Counted from the first letter of the stretch, positions 1-7,586 are shown. The stretch: DNA of 33,858 nucleotides from Methanomassiliicoccales archaeon (GCA_030593885.1 JAUVGH010000021.1:1-33858), one strand, 5' to 3'. Numbers and translations: made by a program. Notes: generated from the sequence alone by a model not told the origin.

Positions 1-95
1 CCAACACCCTCGGTGTGAGCCAAAAACGCAATTGCGAGAAAGAGGGACAACACCAAAACCCAGAAGAGTATTCTTTCTCGTTTGGTTTTTGCCAT
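1..95 (-). CDS. Partial membrane or exported protein, N-terminus only
   Basis: On the minus strand an ATG at 95-93 opens a frame that stays open to the window edge (31 complete codons). The start reads MAKTKRERILF and is followed by a strongly hydrophobic stretch (residues about 9-26, FWVLVLSLFLAIAFLAH), which is the pattern of a signal anchor or signal peptide: a positively charged N-terminus and then one membrane helix. The rest of the gene lies outside the window, so no family can be named. Whether this is real rests only on the charge/hydrophobic pattern; there is no obvious strong ribosome binding site. Confidence 0.4.
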   Translation of the reverse strand, partial: MAKTKRERILFWVLVLSLFLAIAFLAHTEGV

Positions 96-574
96 GAGGA
101 AACCAATAATCCGTTTTGTCAAACCCATATGTCATCTGCTCCACAGCTATTCAGCTTCAGCATTTCTCTTGCGGTAGATAAGGATTTTGCTGGCTCTGAA
201 TTAGAAGTGTGGCTTATGCCTTCTTCAGCATTTCCTTGTCAGAATGCAGATAGACCATCGTGGTCTCGATTGCCTATGCCAGATATGAGGCCCCCGCGGT
301 CAACAATGGGATATCCAACGTGCAGTGTTCTCAAGTGAAGCAGCTGCGCCAAAATTGTGCCTAAATCGTTCCAAAACCTTTGGTCACTGTCTTGCCGGAT
401 GGGGAACTGGACGAGAATCAAGAAATGCACGGTCCCACAGTTTTGGACGGTGCGATTCGAACCTGAACTTCAACTTCTCGCCTCCGCATCAATCTACGAT
501 AGCGACATTCCAATGTGTAGCCTCTCTTCGGGAAATTGATTAATATCATCACATCCATCATTCCAATTGATGCA
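96..574. other. Gene-poor stretch
   Basis: No convincing gene is seen here. Short open frames exist on both strands but have no recognisable motif, poor compositional character and no ribosome binding site. A T-arm-like string (GGTTCGAATC on the minus strand near 452-461) is not flanked by pairing stems and is not a tRNA. A TTAATAT string at about 540-546 may be the box A of the gene starting at 575. Confidence 0.4.
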
Positions 575-790
575 ATGACATCACCAAAAAGATACACCAC
601 CATCCCCGTCCGCAAGGAAACACTGGACAAACTGAGAGGATACAAAGTGGGAGGAGCAACATACGACGACCTCATAAATGATCTTTTGACTGTCCACCCT
701 CCGGAGGAGTTCTTCCTTGAGCATCTAAGGCGGCTGCGTGGAGAAAAGAGACGGACCTGGTCTGAAATAAGGGAAGAGCTTGATCTCTGA
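575..790 (+). CDS. Orphan VapB-type antitoxin-like protein
   Basis: A 71-residue protein beginning MTSPKRYTTIPVRKETLD. The N-terminal beta strand with TTIPVRKET, then KLRGYKVGGATYDDLINDLL, matches the layout of archaeal ribbon-helix-helix antitoxins (strand, helix, helix), which bind their own promoter and neutralise a PIN-domain toxin. The C-terminus is charged and helical (LRRLRGEKRRTWSEIREEL), as expected of a toxin-binding tail. The frame is open from a TTG at 536, but the ATG at 575 is preferred: an AT-rich box A-like string lies about 30 nt upstream, suggesting a leaderless message. No toxin gene follows on the same strand; the next genes point the other way. It may therefore be a solitary antitoxin or the remnant of a pair. 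The family assignment is by resemblance. Confidence 0.6.
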   Translation: MTSPKRYTTIPVRKETLDKLRGYKVGGATYDDLINDLLTVHPPEEFFLEHLRRLRGEKRRTWSEIREELDL

Positions 791-819
791 GGTGAGACTC
801 TGCCAGAGTATACAATAAG

Positions 820-1083
820 CTATCTCATGTATACGGTGTCGTGATGTTCATATTCAAGTACAGTGACTGTCCGCGATTCTTCGTCGATTTCATACACCAG
901 CACAAAAGGCCCGATCTGTACTCTGCTTGAGCCATCTAACGGATATTTCAGCGGCTTGAAATGATGGGGATCTTCCAAAATCTGCTGAATCTTGTTCCTA
1001 ATCCTTCCTAGCAGTTCTTTGTCCTTCTTGGCGAGCTTTCTGAACTTTTTGTCAGCACTTGGCTTAATCTCGAGGCAGTACAT
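820..1083 (-). CDS. RelE/ParE-superfamily toxin
   Basis: An 87-residue basic protein of typical RelE length. It starts MYCLEIKPSADKKFRKLAKK and continues with a helical hairpin, then KPLKYPLDGSSRVQIGPFVLVYEID and a final strand VTVLEYEHHDTVY, the usual order of the RelE fold (strand, two helices, three to four strands). RelE-type toxins cleave mRNA in the ribosomal A site; that activity is known for the family, not shown here. Its ATG directly abuts the TAG stop of the upstream gene (1084), giving a zero-spacing TAGATG junction, so the two are translationally coupled and form a toxin-antitoxin pair. Confidence 0.8.
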   Translation of the reverse strand: MYCLEIKPSADKKFRKLAKKDKELLGRIRNKIQQILEDPHHFKPLKYPLDGSSRVQIGPFVLVYEIDEESRTVTVLEYEHHDTVYMR

Positions 1084-1317
1084 CTACTCCAATCCGTAGC
1101 GCTTGGCAAAAGAATCGACCTTGATGCTCTTCTCTCCACGAATCTTCCTTATTCTCTCGATGAACTCAGGTCGCAGCTCCAGTTCCATCAATTCCTCCTC
1201 GTAGATATGGACCACCTTTTCAATCGCTTTGGATTTGTCCTTGAGGCCATACTGGGCCTTCACAATGTTCAGCACTTGATTGGCACGCTTGTCAATGTCG
1301 ATCATCGCCTTGACCAT
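1084..1317 (-). CDS. Antitoxin of the RelE-like pair (DUF2683-like)
   Basis: A 77-residue protein starting MVKAMIDIDKRANQVLNIVK, followed by AQYGLKDKSKAIEKVV and a glutamate-rich helix. This N-terminus is characteristic of small archaeal proteins of the DUF2683 type that accompany RelE-like toxins; it has the strand-helix-helix look of a DNA-binding ribbon-helix-helix, and the C-terminal part (RIRKIRGEKSIKVDSFAKRYGLE) should wrap the toxin. It is the first gene of the pair, as usual for antitoxins. A strong box A lies about 27 nt upstream with no ribosome binding site between, so translation is probably leaderless. A second ATG at codon 5 is possible. Confidence 0.75.
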   Translation of the reverse strand: MVKAMIDIDKRANQVLNIVKAQYGLKDKSKAIEKVVHIYEEELMELELRPEFIERIRKIRGEKSIKVDSFAKRYGLE

Positions 1318-1337
1318 ATATATGCACCATTAATATG

Positions 1338-1349
1338 ATATATATTTAA
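1338..1349 (-). promoter_or_regulatory. Box A promoter of the RelE-like toxin-antitoxin pair
   Basis: On the minus strand this reads TTAAATATATAT, close to the archaeal box A consensus, centred about 27 nt before the ATG at 1317. That spacing implies a transcript that starts at or very near the start codon. Confidence 0.6.
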
Positions 1350-1414
1350 CATATACTTAACGTTTTCTGGTCAGATTCCTGACTGGGAAAGAACTGGAAA
1401 TAACCTAAGCTAAT

Positions 1415-1798
1415 TCAGCCGATAAACAAGGCATCGGTCTCGTCTTTGAAATCTGAATCGCCAGTGACGACCTTTGCTCCCAGTGACCTGGCTGTCGAGT
1501 ATACTATGCTGTCACCGAGACCCCATTTCTTAGCTTGCCTGACCTTTGCAGCCTCAACGGCAATGTCTATTACGACCGCAACGGCGTGACATCTCTTCAG
1601 AACGGTTGATATGGCGTTCTCGGCTTTCTTCTCATCGTAGGAAGACAGGACCCATTTGTAGATCTCGGCAATGTTGACAGTTGACACATAGGCCTCGTCT
1701 AGACCTTCTATGAACGCCCGAGCTTCCTTAGCTTTCGGGCCCTTTGACCAGTATTCGATCCAGACCCATGAATCAATCAATATCTTAGAACCTGTCAA
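1415..1798 (-). CDS. vapC: VapC-type PIN-domain ribonuclease toxin
   Basis: A 127-residue PIN-domain protein. The acidic residues expected to hold the catalytic metal are all present: Asp9 in KILIDSWVWIEY, Glu45 in TVNIAEIYKW, Asp96 in KKWGLGDSIVYSTARSLG, and Asp114/Asp116 in VVTGDSDFK. VapC toxins are Mg-dependent endoribonucleases, usually cutting tRNA or rRNA; the target of this one cannot be told. The start overlaps the end of the upstream antitoxin gene by 14 nt, the usual vapBC arrangement, and implies coupled translation. Length is normal for the family and nothing looks broken. Confidence 0.9.
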   Translation of the reverse strand: MTGSKILIDSWVWIEYWSKGPKAKEARAFIEGLDEAYVSTVNIAEIYKWVLSSYDEKKAENAISTVLKRCHAVAVVIDIAVEAAKVRQAKKWGLGDSIVYSTARSLGAKVVTGDSDFKDETDALFIG

Positions 1799-1976
1799 TC
1801 TCTTCCCTCTTGAACGGTTTGAGCTTTGGATACTTCCCCATCTCGGACTTGGCGATGCTCTTGCTCTCAGTTATGAGATCCCGGATTACCTCGTCATAAC
1901 TGACCAGATCCCGGTCTCCCTTCAGTTTCTTCAACAGGTCTATGGTCTCACTTCGAACTTGGATTGTCGTCGGCAT
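1785..1976 (-). CDS. vapB: VapB antitoxin
   Basis: A 63-residue protein starting MPTTIQVRSETIDLLKKLKG. The TTIQVRSETIDLLKKLK strand-helix and the following SYDEVIRDLI helix form a ribbon-helix-helix DNA-binding domain; the tail (KSEMGKYPKLKPFKREEIDRF) is the toxin-binding segment. A TTG lies one codon upstream (1979), but the ATG at 1976 is preferred. It precedes and overlaps vapC, and the promoter shows three tandem 8-bp elements that could be its own operator, consistent with autoregulation. Confidence 0.85.
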   Translation of the reverse strand: MPTTIQVRSETIDLLKKLKGDRDLVSYDEVIRDLITESKSIAKSEMGKYPKLKPFKREEIDRF

Positions 1977-1981
1977 CAAAT

Positions 1982-2012
1982 CTATAGTGCTATGGTTCTA
2001 TAGTATATATAA
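1982..2012 (-). promoter_or_regulatory. vapBC promoter with three tandem 8-bp elements
   Basis: Box A on the minus strand reads TTATATATAC (plus 2003-2012), about 27-30 nt before the vapB ATG. Between it and the start codon, on the plus strand, are three head-to-tail 8-mers: CTATAGTG, CTATGGTT and CTATAGTA (1982-1989, 1990-1997, 1998-2005). Their position over the transcription start fits a repressor site for VapB or VapBC; that role is inferred. Confidence 0.55.
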
Positions 2013-2089
2013 CATTTTGCCCCCTAGACCCCTCAGATAGTGTATCCATGATCGAATTGACACCGAAAGGTGAAAGGAGTTGACCTGAC

Positions 2090-2405
2090 ATGAGCAGGCT
2101 TGAATTGGACGCAGTGGTGACGCTCAACAACGGACTGGAGATGCCCCTTTTCTGGACTTGGGGCATATCAGGCAACTGGGAGGGGGACCACAGATGCGGT
2201 ACTCTATGAATTGGAGATAGGCTACAGACTCATTGACACCGCCGAGATGTACGGGAATGAAAGGGAGGTCGGAGAAGCTGTTCGCAAGAGCGGGATGTCC
2301 CGGGATGACATATTCGTCACCACCAAACTGTGGAATGAAAATCACGGTTGTGAGAGTACATCGAGAGCGTTTGAGAAGGCCGGCAAGGGATTGGATATCA
2401 TTTGA
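2090..2405 (+). pseudogene. Broken, truncated aldo/keto reductase copy
   Basis: The first about 105 codons of an aldo/keto reductase are recognisable by comparison with the intact gene at 3994. The frame begins at ATG 2090 (MSRLELDAVVTLNNGLEMPLF) with a GGAG ribosome binding site just upstream. One extra T at about 2153 then shifts the frame; removing it restores GLGAYQATGRGTTDAVLYEL, followed by EIGYRLIDTAEMYGNEREVG and IFVTTKLWNENHG. The catalytic Asp, Tyr and Lys are therefore still encoded, but the frame stops at 2405 soon after the Lys strand and the remaining two thirds, including the catalytic His, is missing. Immediately downstream is an unrelated methyltransferase. It is the remnant of a duplicate or paralogue of the 3994 gene. 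Confidence 0.8.
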
Positions 2406-2462
2406 GCTGGCAGGTTCCTGCATCAGGGCGTCGGAATCAACTGGGCCAAAATGAGCGACCAT

Positions 2463-2470
2463 TTTAAATA
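2463..2470 (+). promoter_or_regulatory. Box A promoter of the methyltransferase gene
   Basis: TTTAAATA lies about 38 nt before the ATG at 2505. This placement argues for the downstream ATG at 2505 over the in-frame ATG at 2451, which would lie upstream of the promoter. Confidence 0.5.
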
Positions 2471-2504
2471 CGTCACCAGCCCAATATCATATTGTTGTGG
2501 AGCA

Positions 2505-3281
2505 ATGCGTTTCGATAAGCTAGGGAAGAACTGGAATAATTTTGCGAAAGCAGATCCTCTTTGGTCAATACTCACAGAAGATGACAAAAAGGGAAACAGA
2601 TGGGAGGATGAAGAGTTCTTTGAGAGAGGAAAGAAGGAAATCGAGGAACTCATAGAATACTCACGCTCTCTGAACATCGACATCAAAAGGGGAATGGCAC
2701 TGGATTTCGGATGTGGAGTTGGGAGACTTACGCAGGCGCTCGCAGTCCATTTTGAAGAGGTCCACGGCGTGGATATCTCTCCCAGAATGATAGAACTTGC
2801 CAATGAATACAACTCTCACGGCAGCAGATGTGTCTACCACTTGAACGAGAGATCTGATCTGAAGCTCTTTGATGACGACACCTTTGATTTCATCTATTCG
2901 ACCATCACACTTATGCACATGGAACCCAAGTATTCCAAGAATTACATCAAGGAGTTCTTGAGGGTGCTGTCTCCGGACGGTCTGTTGGTGTTCCAGCAGC
3001 CAAATGAAATGATAGTATATCCGGGTGATTCTTTGATCAGAAGAATGAAGAATAAGATGAAGACCGATCTTCCGATACTGGGATACATACACAGATATAC
3101 GTATGCGAGGCTCTTCAATCCAGATTATATGAATGCTCCTTTGATGGAAGTGTATTGTGTCAGGACGAGAGAGATAGAGAAACTGATCAGGAAGAACAAT
3201 GGAAAGCTCCTGAACGTGATAGATGACGACCTGCGTCACATGCCCGCGCATAGAAGCCTCAGATATCATGTCACGAAGTAG
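2505..3281 (+). CDS. Class I SAM-dependent methyltransferase
   Basis: A 258-residue protein, start chosen at ATG 2505 (MRFDKLGKNWNNFAK) because a box A sits between it and the in-frame ATG at 2451. The SAM-binding motif I is ALDFGCGVGRLTQAL, followed by an acidic end of strand two in VHGVDISPRMIELA and the post-motif FDFIYSTITLMHM; EFLRVLSPDGLLVFQQP is the usual strand near motif III. The C-terminal part has charged helices and a region rich in Tyr (IHRYTYARLF) that could bind the substrate. The methyl acceptor cannot be named. The gene probably has its own promoter and lies between the broken reductase and a second methyltransferase. Confidence 0.8.
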   Translation: MRFDKLGKNWNNFAKADPLWSILTEDDKKGNRWEDEEFFERGKKEIEELIEYSRSLNIDIKRGMALDFGCGVGRLTQALAVHFEEVHGVDISPRMIELANEYNSHGSRCVYHLNERSDLKLFDDDTFDFIYSTITLMHMEPKYSKNYIKEFLRVLSPDGLLVFQQPNEMIVYPGDSLIRRMKNKMKTDLPILGYIHRYTYARLFNPDYMNAPLMEVYCVRTREIEKLIRKNNGKLLNVIDDDLRHMPAHRSLRYHVTK

Positions 3282-3393
3282 ATGCGGATTCCAACATCTC
3301 ATGTATCGGATCACTTGGGATTGGTTGGGTGAATTGTAATCAAAGGCATAAATACTCAATCGGACATTTTGAGAGAAGTTCAGAGGTCCGGCA

Positions 3394-3972
3394 ATGAGTT
3401 CTTTCGATTCAAGATATTCTGGAACCCCTCCGTGGGACGTGGGTCATCCGCAAACCGAATATGTCAGACTTGAGGAGAGCGGTGAAATCGAAGGTTCGGT
3501 CCTGGATGTGGGCTGTGGAACCGGAGAGAACGCGCTTCTCATGGCAGAGAAGGGGCATCAAGTCTGTGGAATTGACTCGTCACCAAGAGCGATAAAGAAG
3601 GCGCAGGCCAAGGCGGAAGAACGAGGAGTTGAAGTTGACTTCAAGATTTGGGATGCATTTGATCTGGAGAAGCTTGACAGGCAGTTCGACACGGTGATCG
3701 ACTCCGGCCTGTTCCATGCGTTCGATGAGGAAGACCATCCAGCCCTTGTGAAGAGCATCCGTTCCGTCCTGAAGACAGATGGAACGTACTTCATTCTCTG
3801 TTTCAGCGTAAAGGAGACCAGGGAGCCGGGGCCAAGGCGCATCACGGAGGAGGAGATCCGATCGGACTTCAATGTCAACTGGAATATCAACTACATCAAG
3901 GACGCAAGGTTCGACAGCCTTGTCCACGAAGGTGGAGCAAGGGCCTGGCTCTCTTCAATCACAAAGTTATAG
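3394..3972 (+). CDS. Class I SAM-dependent methyltransferase (thiopurine-type-like)
   Basis: A 192-residue methyltransferase. The N-terminus YSGTPPWDVGHPQTEYVRL is the signature of a group related to TehB/thiopurine methyltransferases; motif I is SVLDVGCGTGENALLMA, then GHQVCGIDSSPRAIKKA (acidic residue contacting the ribose), FDTVIDSGLFHAF and YFILCFSV. Such enzymes commonly methylate small, often toxic, acceptors such as thiols, selenium, tellurium or halide species; the substrate here is unknown. A GAGGT ribosome binding site precedes the ATG by about 6 nt and an ATAAATA box A lies about 40 nt upstream. The stop is 21 nt before the aldo/keto reductase start, so the two are probably co-transcribed. 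Confidence 0.8.
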   Translation: MSSFDSRYSGTPPWDVGHPQTEYVRLEESGEIEGSVLDVGCGTGENALLMAEKGHQVCGIDSSPRAIKKAQAKAEERGVEVDFKIWDAFDLEKLDRQFDTVIDSGLFHAFDEEDHPALVKSIRSVLKTDGTYFILCFSVKETREPGPRRITEEEIRSDFNVNWNINYIKDARFDSLVHEGGARAWLSSITKL

Positions 3973-3993
3973 TTCGAAAGAAGAATAGGTGGG

Positions 3994-4824
3994 ATGATGA
4001 CCGAGATTGGTATCAATACGATGGTGAAGCTCAACAACGGAGTGGAGATGCCTCTTTTCGGCTTGGGAACGTATCAGGCCACAAGAAAGGGAACGGAAGA
4101 AGCAGTCTTGTACGCTTTAGAGATAGGTTACAGACTGATAGACACCGCCCAGATGTACGGAAACGAGAGAGAAGTTGGCAACGCGGTCAGAAAGAGCGGA
4201 ATCCCAAGAGAAGAGATCTTCGTAACAACCAAGCTGAACAATTCGAATCACGGATATGAGAGAGCACTCAGTTCTCTTGAAACAAGTCTTGAGCTAATGG
4301 GGCTCTCCTACATTGACCTATTCTTGATACACTGGCCTGTTGAAGGTCTTCGCAATGAATCCTGGAGAGCGATGGAGAAGTTGTTAGAGGAGGGGAAATG
4401 CAGGTCGATTGGAGTGAGCAACTACACGATCGGACATCTCAGTGAGCTGAGGGAGAGTTCGTCAACCATGCCTGCAGTGAATCAGGTGGAGTTCAGTCCG
4501 TATCTCTACCAGAAGGACCTGCTGGAATTCTGTCGTTCGAACTCCATTCAGTTAGAGGGATACAGCCCACTTACCAAGGGAGAGAACCTTGGCGACACTG
4601 CACTTGGAGCGATCGCTTCGAAGTACTCAAAGACCTCCCCACAGATCCTGCTTCGCTGGGCCCTGCAGAAAGAGATCGTCACTATACCCAAATCGACCAA
4701 CAGAGAGAGGCTCAGGGAGAACGCGGATATCTTCGATTTCGAAATCTCGCAAGAAGACATGGCGACACTCGATAGTTTTAACATCGACCTAAGGACTAGC
4801 TGGGACCCGACAACGGCACCGTGA
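3994..4824 (+). CDS. Aldo/keto reductase
   Basis: A 276-residue NADPH-dependent oxidoreductase with the (beta/alpha)8 barrel of the aldo/keto reductase family, of normal length. The catalytic tetrad is complete: Asp50 and Tyr55 in LIDTAQMYGNE, Lys80 in IFVTTKL, His113 in DLFLIHWP. Other family landmarks are GKCRSIGVSNY, AVNQVEFSPYLYQ and the cofactor 2'-phosphate loop TIPKSTNRERLRENADIFDF. It would reduce aldehydes or ketones to alcohols in the cytoplasm; the physiological substrate is not evident. Two consecutive ATGs follow AGGTGGG, and either may be used. It shares an operon with the preceding methyltransferase and the GyrI-like gene. A broken relative lies at 2090. Confidence 0.9.
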   Translation: MMTEIGINTMVKLNNGVEMPLFGLGTYQATRKGTEEAVLYALEIGYRLIDTAQMYGNEREVGNAVRKSGIPREEIFVTTKLNNSNHGYERALSSLETSLELMGLSYIDLFLIHWPVEGLRNESWRAMEKLLEEGKCRSIGVSNYTIGHLSELRESSSTMPAVNQVEFSPYLYQKDLLEFCRSNSIQLEGYSPLTKGENLGDTALGAIASKYSKTSPQILLRWALQKEIVTIPKSTNRERLRENADIFDFEISQEDMATLDSFNIDLRTSWDPTTAP

Positions 4825-4846
4825 TGCCGGAGGGGTAGTGATTCAG

Positions 4847-5455
4847 ATGGAGAAGGTCGATTTCAAGAAAGAGCTGAAGCATCTTTACAATCCTTCGAAG
4901 AAGGAAATTGTGACAGTGGACGTCCCTGAAATGAACTTCCTGATGATTGACGGCAAGGGAGATCCTAACACCGCCAAGGAATATCAGGACGCCTTGGAGG
5001 CCATGTACTCAGTTGCCTATACGCTCAAGTTCATGCTCAAGGGTGAGGGCAAGGCGGACTTCGTGGTGATGCCATTGGAAGGTCTCTGGTGGGTGCCGGA
5101 CATGGAATTCTTTAGCGAAAAAGACAAGGGCTCCTGGCTCTGGACATCGATGATAATGCAACCTGAGCATGTGACGAAAGAAGATTACGAAAGGGCCGTA
5201 AAGGAGGCCGGAGAAAAGAAGGATCTGCCTTCTTTACCGAAGATGAGGCTGGAAAAGTATGGCGAGGGATTGTCAGCACAGATCATGTACATCGGTCCAT
5301 TTGCGGATGAAGGCCCCACGATTGAGAGGATCCACAAGTACATCATAGAGAGCAAGCACGAGCTCAGAGGGAAGCACCACGAGATCTATCTGAGCGACCC
5401 GAGAAGGACCAAGCCAGAGAGGTTGAAGACGGTCATAAGGCAGCCGATGGAATGA
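4847..5455 (+). CDS. GyrI-like small-molecule-binding protein
   Basis: A 202-residue protein starting MEKVDFKKELKHLYNPSKKE. The N-terminal motif and VPEMNFLMIDGKGDPNTAKEYQDAL are typical of stand-alone GyrI-like proteins, with WWVPDMEFF, WLWTSMIMQPEHV, and the closing HHEIYLSDPRRTKPERLKTV as further family landmarks. These proteins have the SOUL/GyrI-like fold with a hydrophobic pocket; some bind and hydrolyse small cyclic electrophiles or sense drugs. The start is set by GGAGGGG at 4829-4835, 11 nt before the ATG; the in-frame GTG at 4838 is too close to that site. It ends the short operon with the methyltransferase and the reductase, which hints at small-molecule detoxification (inference). 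Confidence 0.8.
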   Translation: MEKVDFKKELKHLYNPSKKEIVTVDVPEMNFLMIDGKGDPNTAKEYQDALEAMYSVAYTLKFMLKGEGKADFVVMPLEGLWWVPDMEFFSEKDKGSWLWTSMIMQPEHVTKEDYERAVKEAGEKKDLPSLPKMRLEKYGEGLSAQIMYIGPFADEGPTIERIHKYIIESKHELRGKHHEIYLSDPRRTKPERLKTVIRQPME

Positions 5456-5472
5456 TGGTCGTCCAAACAGCA

Positions 5473-5482
5473 TTATAATATA
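5473..5482 (+). promoter_or_regulatory. Box A promoter of the chelatase-like gene
   Basis: TTATAATATA lies about 35-40 nt before the TTG start at 5515. The expected transcript start at about 5503 leaves a leader of roughly 12 nt. Confidence 0.5.
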
Positions 5483-5514
5483 CGCGACAGCGTTCACTGG
5501 CTTCTGGGATTCGA

Positions 5515-6828
5515 TTGAAGGTCGGTGTAGTTCTTCTGGACCACGGTGAGCCACCTGAGTACAACGAGCACACCTACCATTCCTTCAGGGATTTTGCGAC
5601 AAGCCTGATCCACATGAACTTCGTTCCCAAGATAGTCCTGAAGTTCGACAAGGGGACCATTCTCCAGGACTCGAACCATTTGTATGCAGACAGAGAGTCG
5701 GCCAGTCCCGCACTGATCGATTCGAAGTTGAAGCCATACGCAGGGAAGGCGCACTACATCCCAAAGGTCGAGAAGAGCCGGATGACCCGTTTCGGTTTCT
5801 ACCGCAAGGGCACCAAACCCCATTACCTGGCAAGAAAGGAAGGATGGGGGTATGGAGAGCCGGATTACTATGAGATGTACGGTTTCGAAATCCACAACCG
5901 CTGGTCGCTGATGGGCGGGCGTTCACCGTTCTATGAACAGACCCAGCCTCAGAAGGAAGAGGTCAAGAAGAGGTTGGAGAAGGAGTACGGGGACGAGATC
6001 GTGGTGAGATACGCTTACGGAATAGATCCCTATCCTCACAAGAAGATCCAGACTCCGATGGTAGTTATCAATGAGCTTGTGAAGGACGAAAGCATCACGC
6101 ACCTGGTGGTATCCGAACACTTCTCAGTGACGGCCGATTCGATGTCCACGTTCCATCTGCGGAAGCATTCAGAGCACGCGCTCCACGAAACAGGAGCAGA
6201 TATCCCACTGACCTTCGCTGAACAGCTCGGGGGAATGGAGGCGTTCAACGAGGGTATCGTTCTGAAGGTCAAAGAGGAGCTGGAGCAACTGCCCAAGGAT
6301 GCCAATGTTGCAGTATTCTTGTCCAACCACGGGTTCCCGACAACGAAGATTGGCACGTATGACGCATCAACGGACTGCTATCATCAGAACGTGAAGGATG
6401 TCTTCGAGAGCGCCAAGCAAGCAATCGTACAGGATGTCAAATGGGATGGTGAGTTCACTGTGATGCAGATCTTCGGCCAGTTCTTGGGGGAGGAGTATAA
6501 CCCGAGACAGAAGATGATGAGCCCCAGAAGAGCACTGGATGTTGTTTCATCCCAAGGTTACACCCATGTAGTGGACATCCCCTACGAGTTCCCTGGTGAT
6601 TCGGTCGATATACTGGTCAAGCTGAGACAGGCTTACGGACTGAAGGAGCTTCCGGACTGGAACGAGAAGTATGAGACCCGCTTGAAGCACAACGAAGTCA
6701 AGGTCAAGATCACCAGCGCAAACTTCTACCCAGAACATTGGATCGAGTCTTATCGACAACGGACCGTCGATGCGATCGACAGAGTTGTGAAGGGAGAGGG
6801 TTCCCAACCTTCTGGCGAGTGCCATTAG
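5515..6828 (+). CDS. Ferrochelatase-superfamily protein
   Basis: A 437-residue protein with a TTG start; no in-frame ATG exists upstream before a stop. The N-terminus VGVVLLDHGEPPEYNEH parallels the first strand of ferrochelatases. VAVFLSNHGFPTTKIG places His272 where ferrochelatases have the metal-loading His, and THVVDIPYEFPGDSVDILVK resembles the ferrochelatase strand that ends in the conserved acidic residue; here Asp365 stands in for the usual Glu. The family inserts metal into tetrapyrroles. It is longer than typical ferrochelatases (about 310-350), with an insertion around residues 80-135 rich in Tyr, Trp and Gly. No other haem or corrin biosynthesis gene is in the window; the next two genes encode an ABC transporter. 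The metal and the macrocycle cannot be told. Confidence 0.6.
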   Translation: MKVGVVLLDHGEPPEYNEHTYHSFRDFATSLIHMNFVPKIVLKFDKGTILQDSNHLYADRESASPALIDSKLKPYAGKAHYIPKVEKSRMTRFGFYRKGTKPHYLARKEGWGYGEPDYYEMYGFEIHNRWSLMGGRSPFYEQTQPQKEEVKKRLEKEYGDEIVVRYAYGIDPYPHKKIQTPMVVINELVKDESITHLVVSEHFSVTADSMSTFHLRKHSEHALHETGADIPLTFAEQLGGMEAFNEGIVLKVKEELEQLPKDANVAVFLSNHGFPTTKIGTYDASTDCYHQNVKDVFESAKQAIVQDVKWDGEFTVMQIFGQFLGEEYNPRQKMMSPRRALDVVSSQGYTHVVDIPYEFPGDSVDILVKLRQAYGLKELPDWNEKYETRLKHNEVKVKITSANFYPEHWIESYRQRTVDAIDRVVKGEGSQPSGECH

Positions 6829-6885
6829 AGCATGCTATACGGTATACTAAAATACGCATTTCCCATTAGTATTGACGGGGTGTAC

Positions 6886-7584
6886 ATGACCAATAATGGC
6901 ACGATCGTTCGGCTTGAGAAGGTCACAAAGGAATACATAATGGGGGAGACCACCACCAAGGCACTGGATGCGGTCGACCTTGAGATACAGAAGGGGGAGT
7001 TCCTTGTCATACTCGGCCCAAGTGGCTCCGGAAAGACGACGCTTCTCAACATGATAGCTGCACTGGACAGCCCTTCCAGGGGGAAGATCTACGTCGACAG
7101 GGATGAAATCTCAGCCCTATCGGACAGTCAACGTACCAAATTCCGTGCAGAGAAGATAGGTCTTGTGTTCCAGTTCTTCAACCTTTTCCCCGCCCTGACG
7201 GCCAGAGAGAACGTGGAGATAGGTCTGGCACTGGCGATGAAGGACCCTGATGAGATGAGGAAGAGGTCCACCAAATACCTCAAGATGGTCGGGATGGAAA
7301 AGCACATGGACAAGTATCCTTCCCAGTTGAGTGGTGGCGAACAGCAGAGGGTAGCCGTCGCGAGAGGATTGGCAAAGGAACCCAGCATACTCGTGGCAGA
7401 TGAACCGACCGGTAACCTGGACGCGGAAACGGGCAAGAAGGTCTGGGAGATGCTTCTGCAAATCAACAAGGAAATGGGAACAACTATGATCTCGGTGACC
7501 CACCAGACGCAGATGTCCAAGATCGCGGACAGGGGCATATTTCTGAGATCGGGCAAGATCGCTCAGGTCGTGACCGGGGGCTAG
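6886..7584 (+). CDS. ABC transporter ATPase (MacB/LolD-like)
   Basis: A 232-residue nucleotide-binding subunit. Walker A is GPSGSGKTT, the Q-loop is in GLVFQFFNLFPALTA, the signature is LSGGEQQRVAVARGLA, Walker B is ILVADEPTGNLD and the H-loop is SVTHQ. The TMGETTTKALDAV-like N-terminus and FFNLFPALTARENVE are typical of the MacB/LolD/FtsE subgroup, which drives mechanotransmission or export by an FtsX-like permease. The ATG at 6886 (MTNNGTIVRLEKV) is preferred to the in-frame ATG at 6832, because a box A-like ACTAAAATAC at about 6846-6855 lies between them. Its stop is 2 nt before the permease start, so the two form one transporter. Confidence 0.92.
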   Translation: MTNNGTIVRLEKVTKEYIMGETTTKALDAVDLEIQKGEFLVILGPSGSGKTTLLNMIAALDSPSRGKIYVDRDEISALSDSQRTKFRAEKIGLVFQFFNLFPALTARENVEIGLALAMKDPDEMRKRSTKYLKMVGMEKHMDKYPSQLSGGEQQRVAVARGLAKEPSILVADEPTGNLDAETGKKVWEMLLQINKEMGTTMISVTHQTQMSKIADRGIFLRSGKIAQVVTGG

Positions 7585-7586
7585 AT

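Noticed and set aside
15-338. 107-codon plus-strand frame at the window start
   Set aside because: Composition is not protein-like, no ribosome binding site is seen, and it overlaps the better-supported membrane protein start on the minus strand.
440-470. tRNA-like T-arm motif (GGTTCGAATC on the minus strand)
   Set aside because: The flanking bases do not pair as a T-stem, and no acceptor, D or anticodon arms can be drawn around it.
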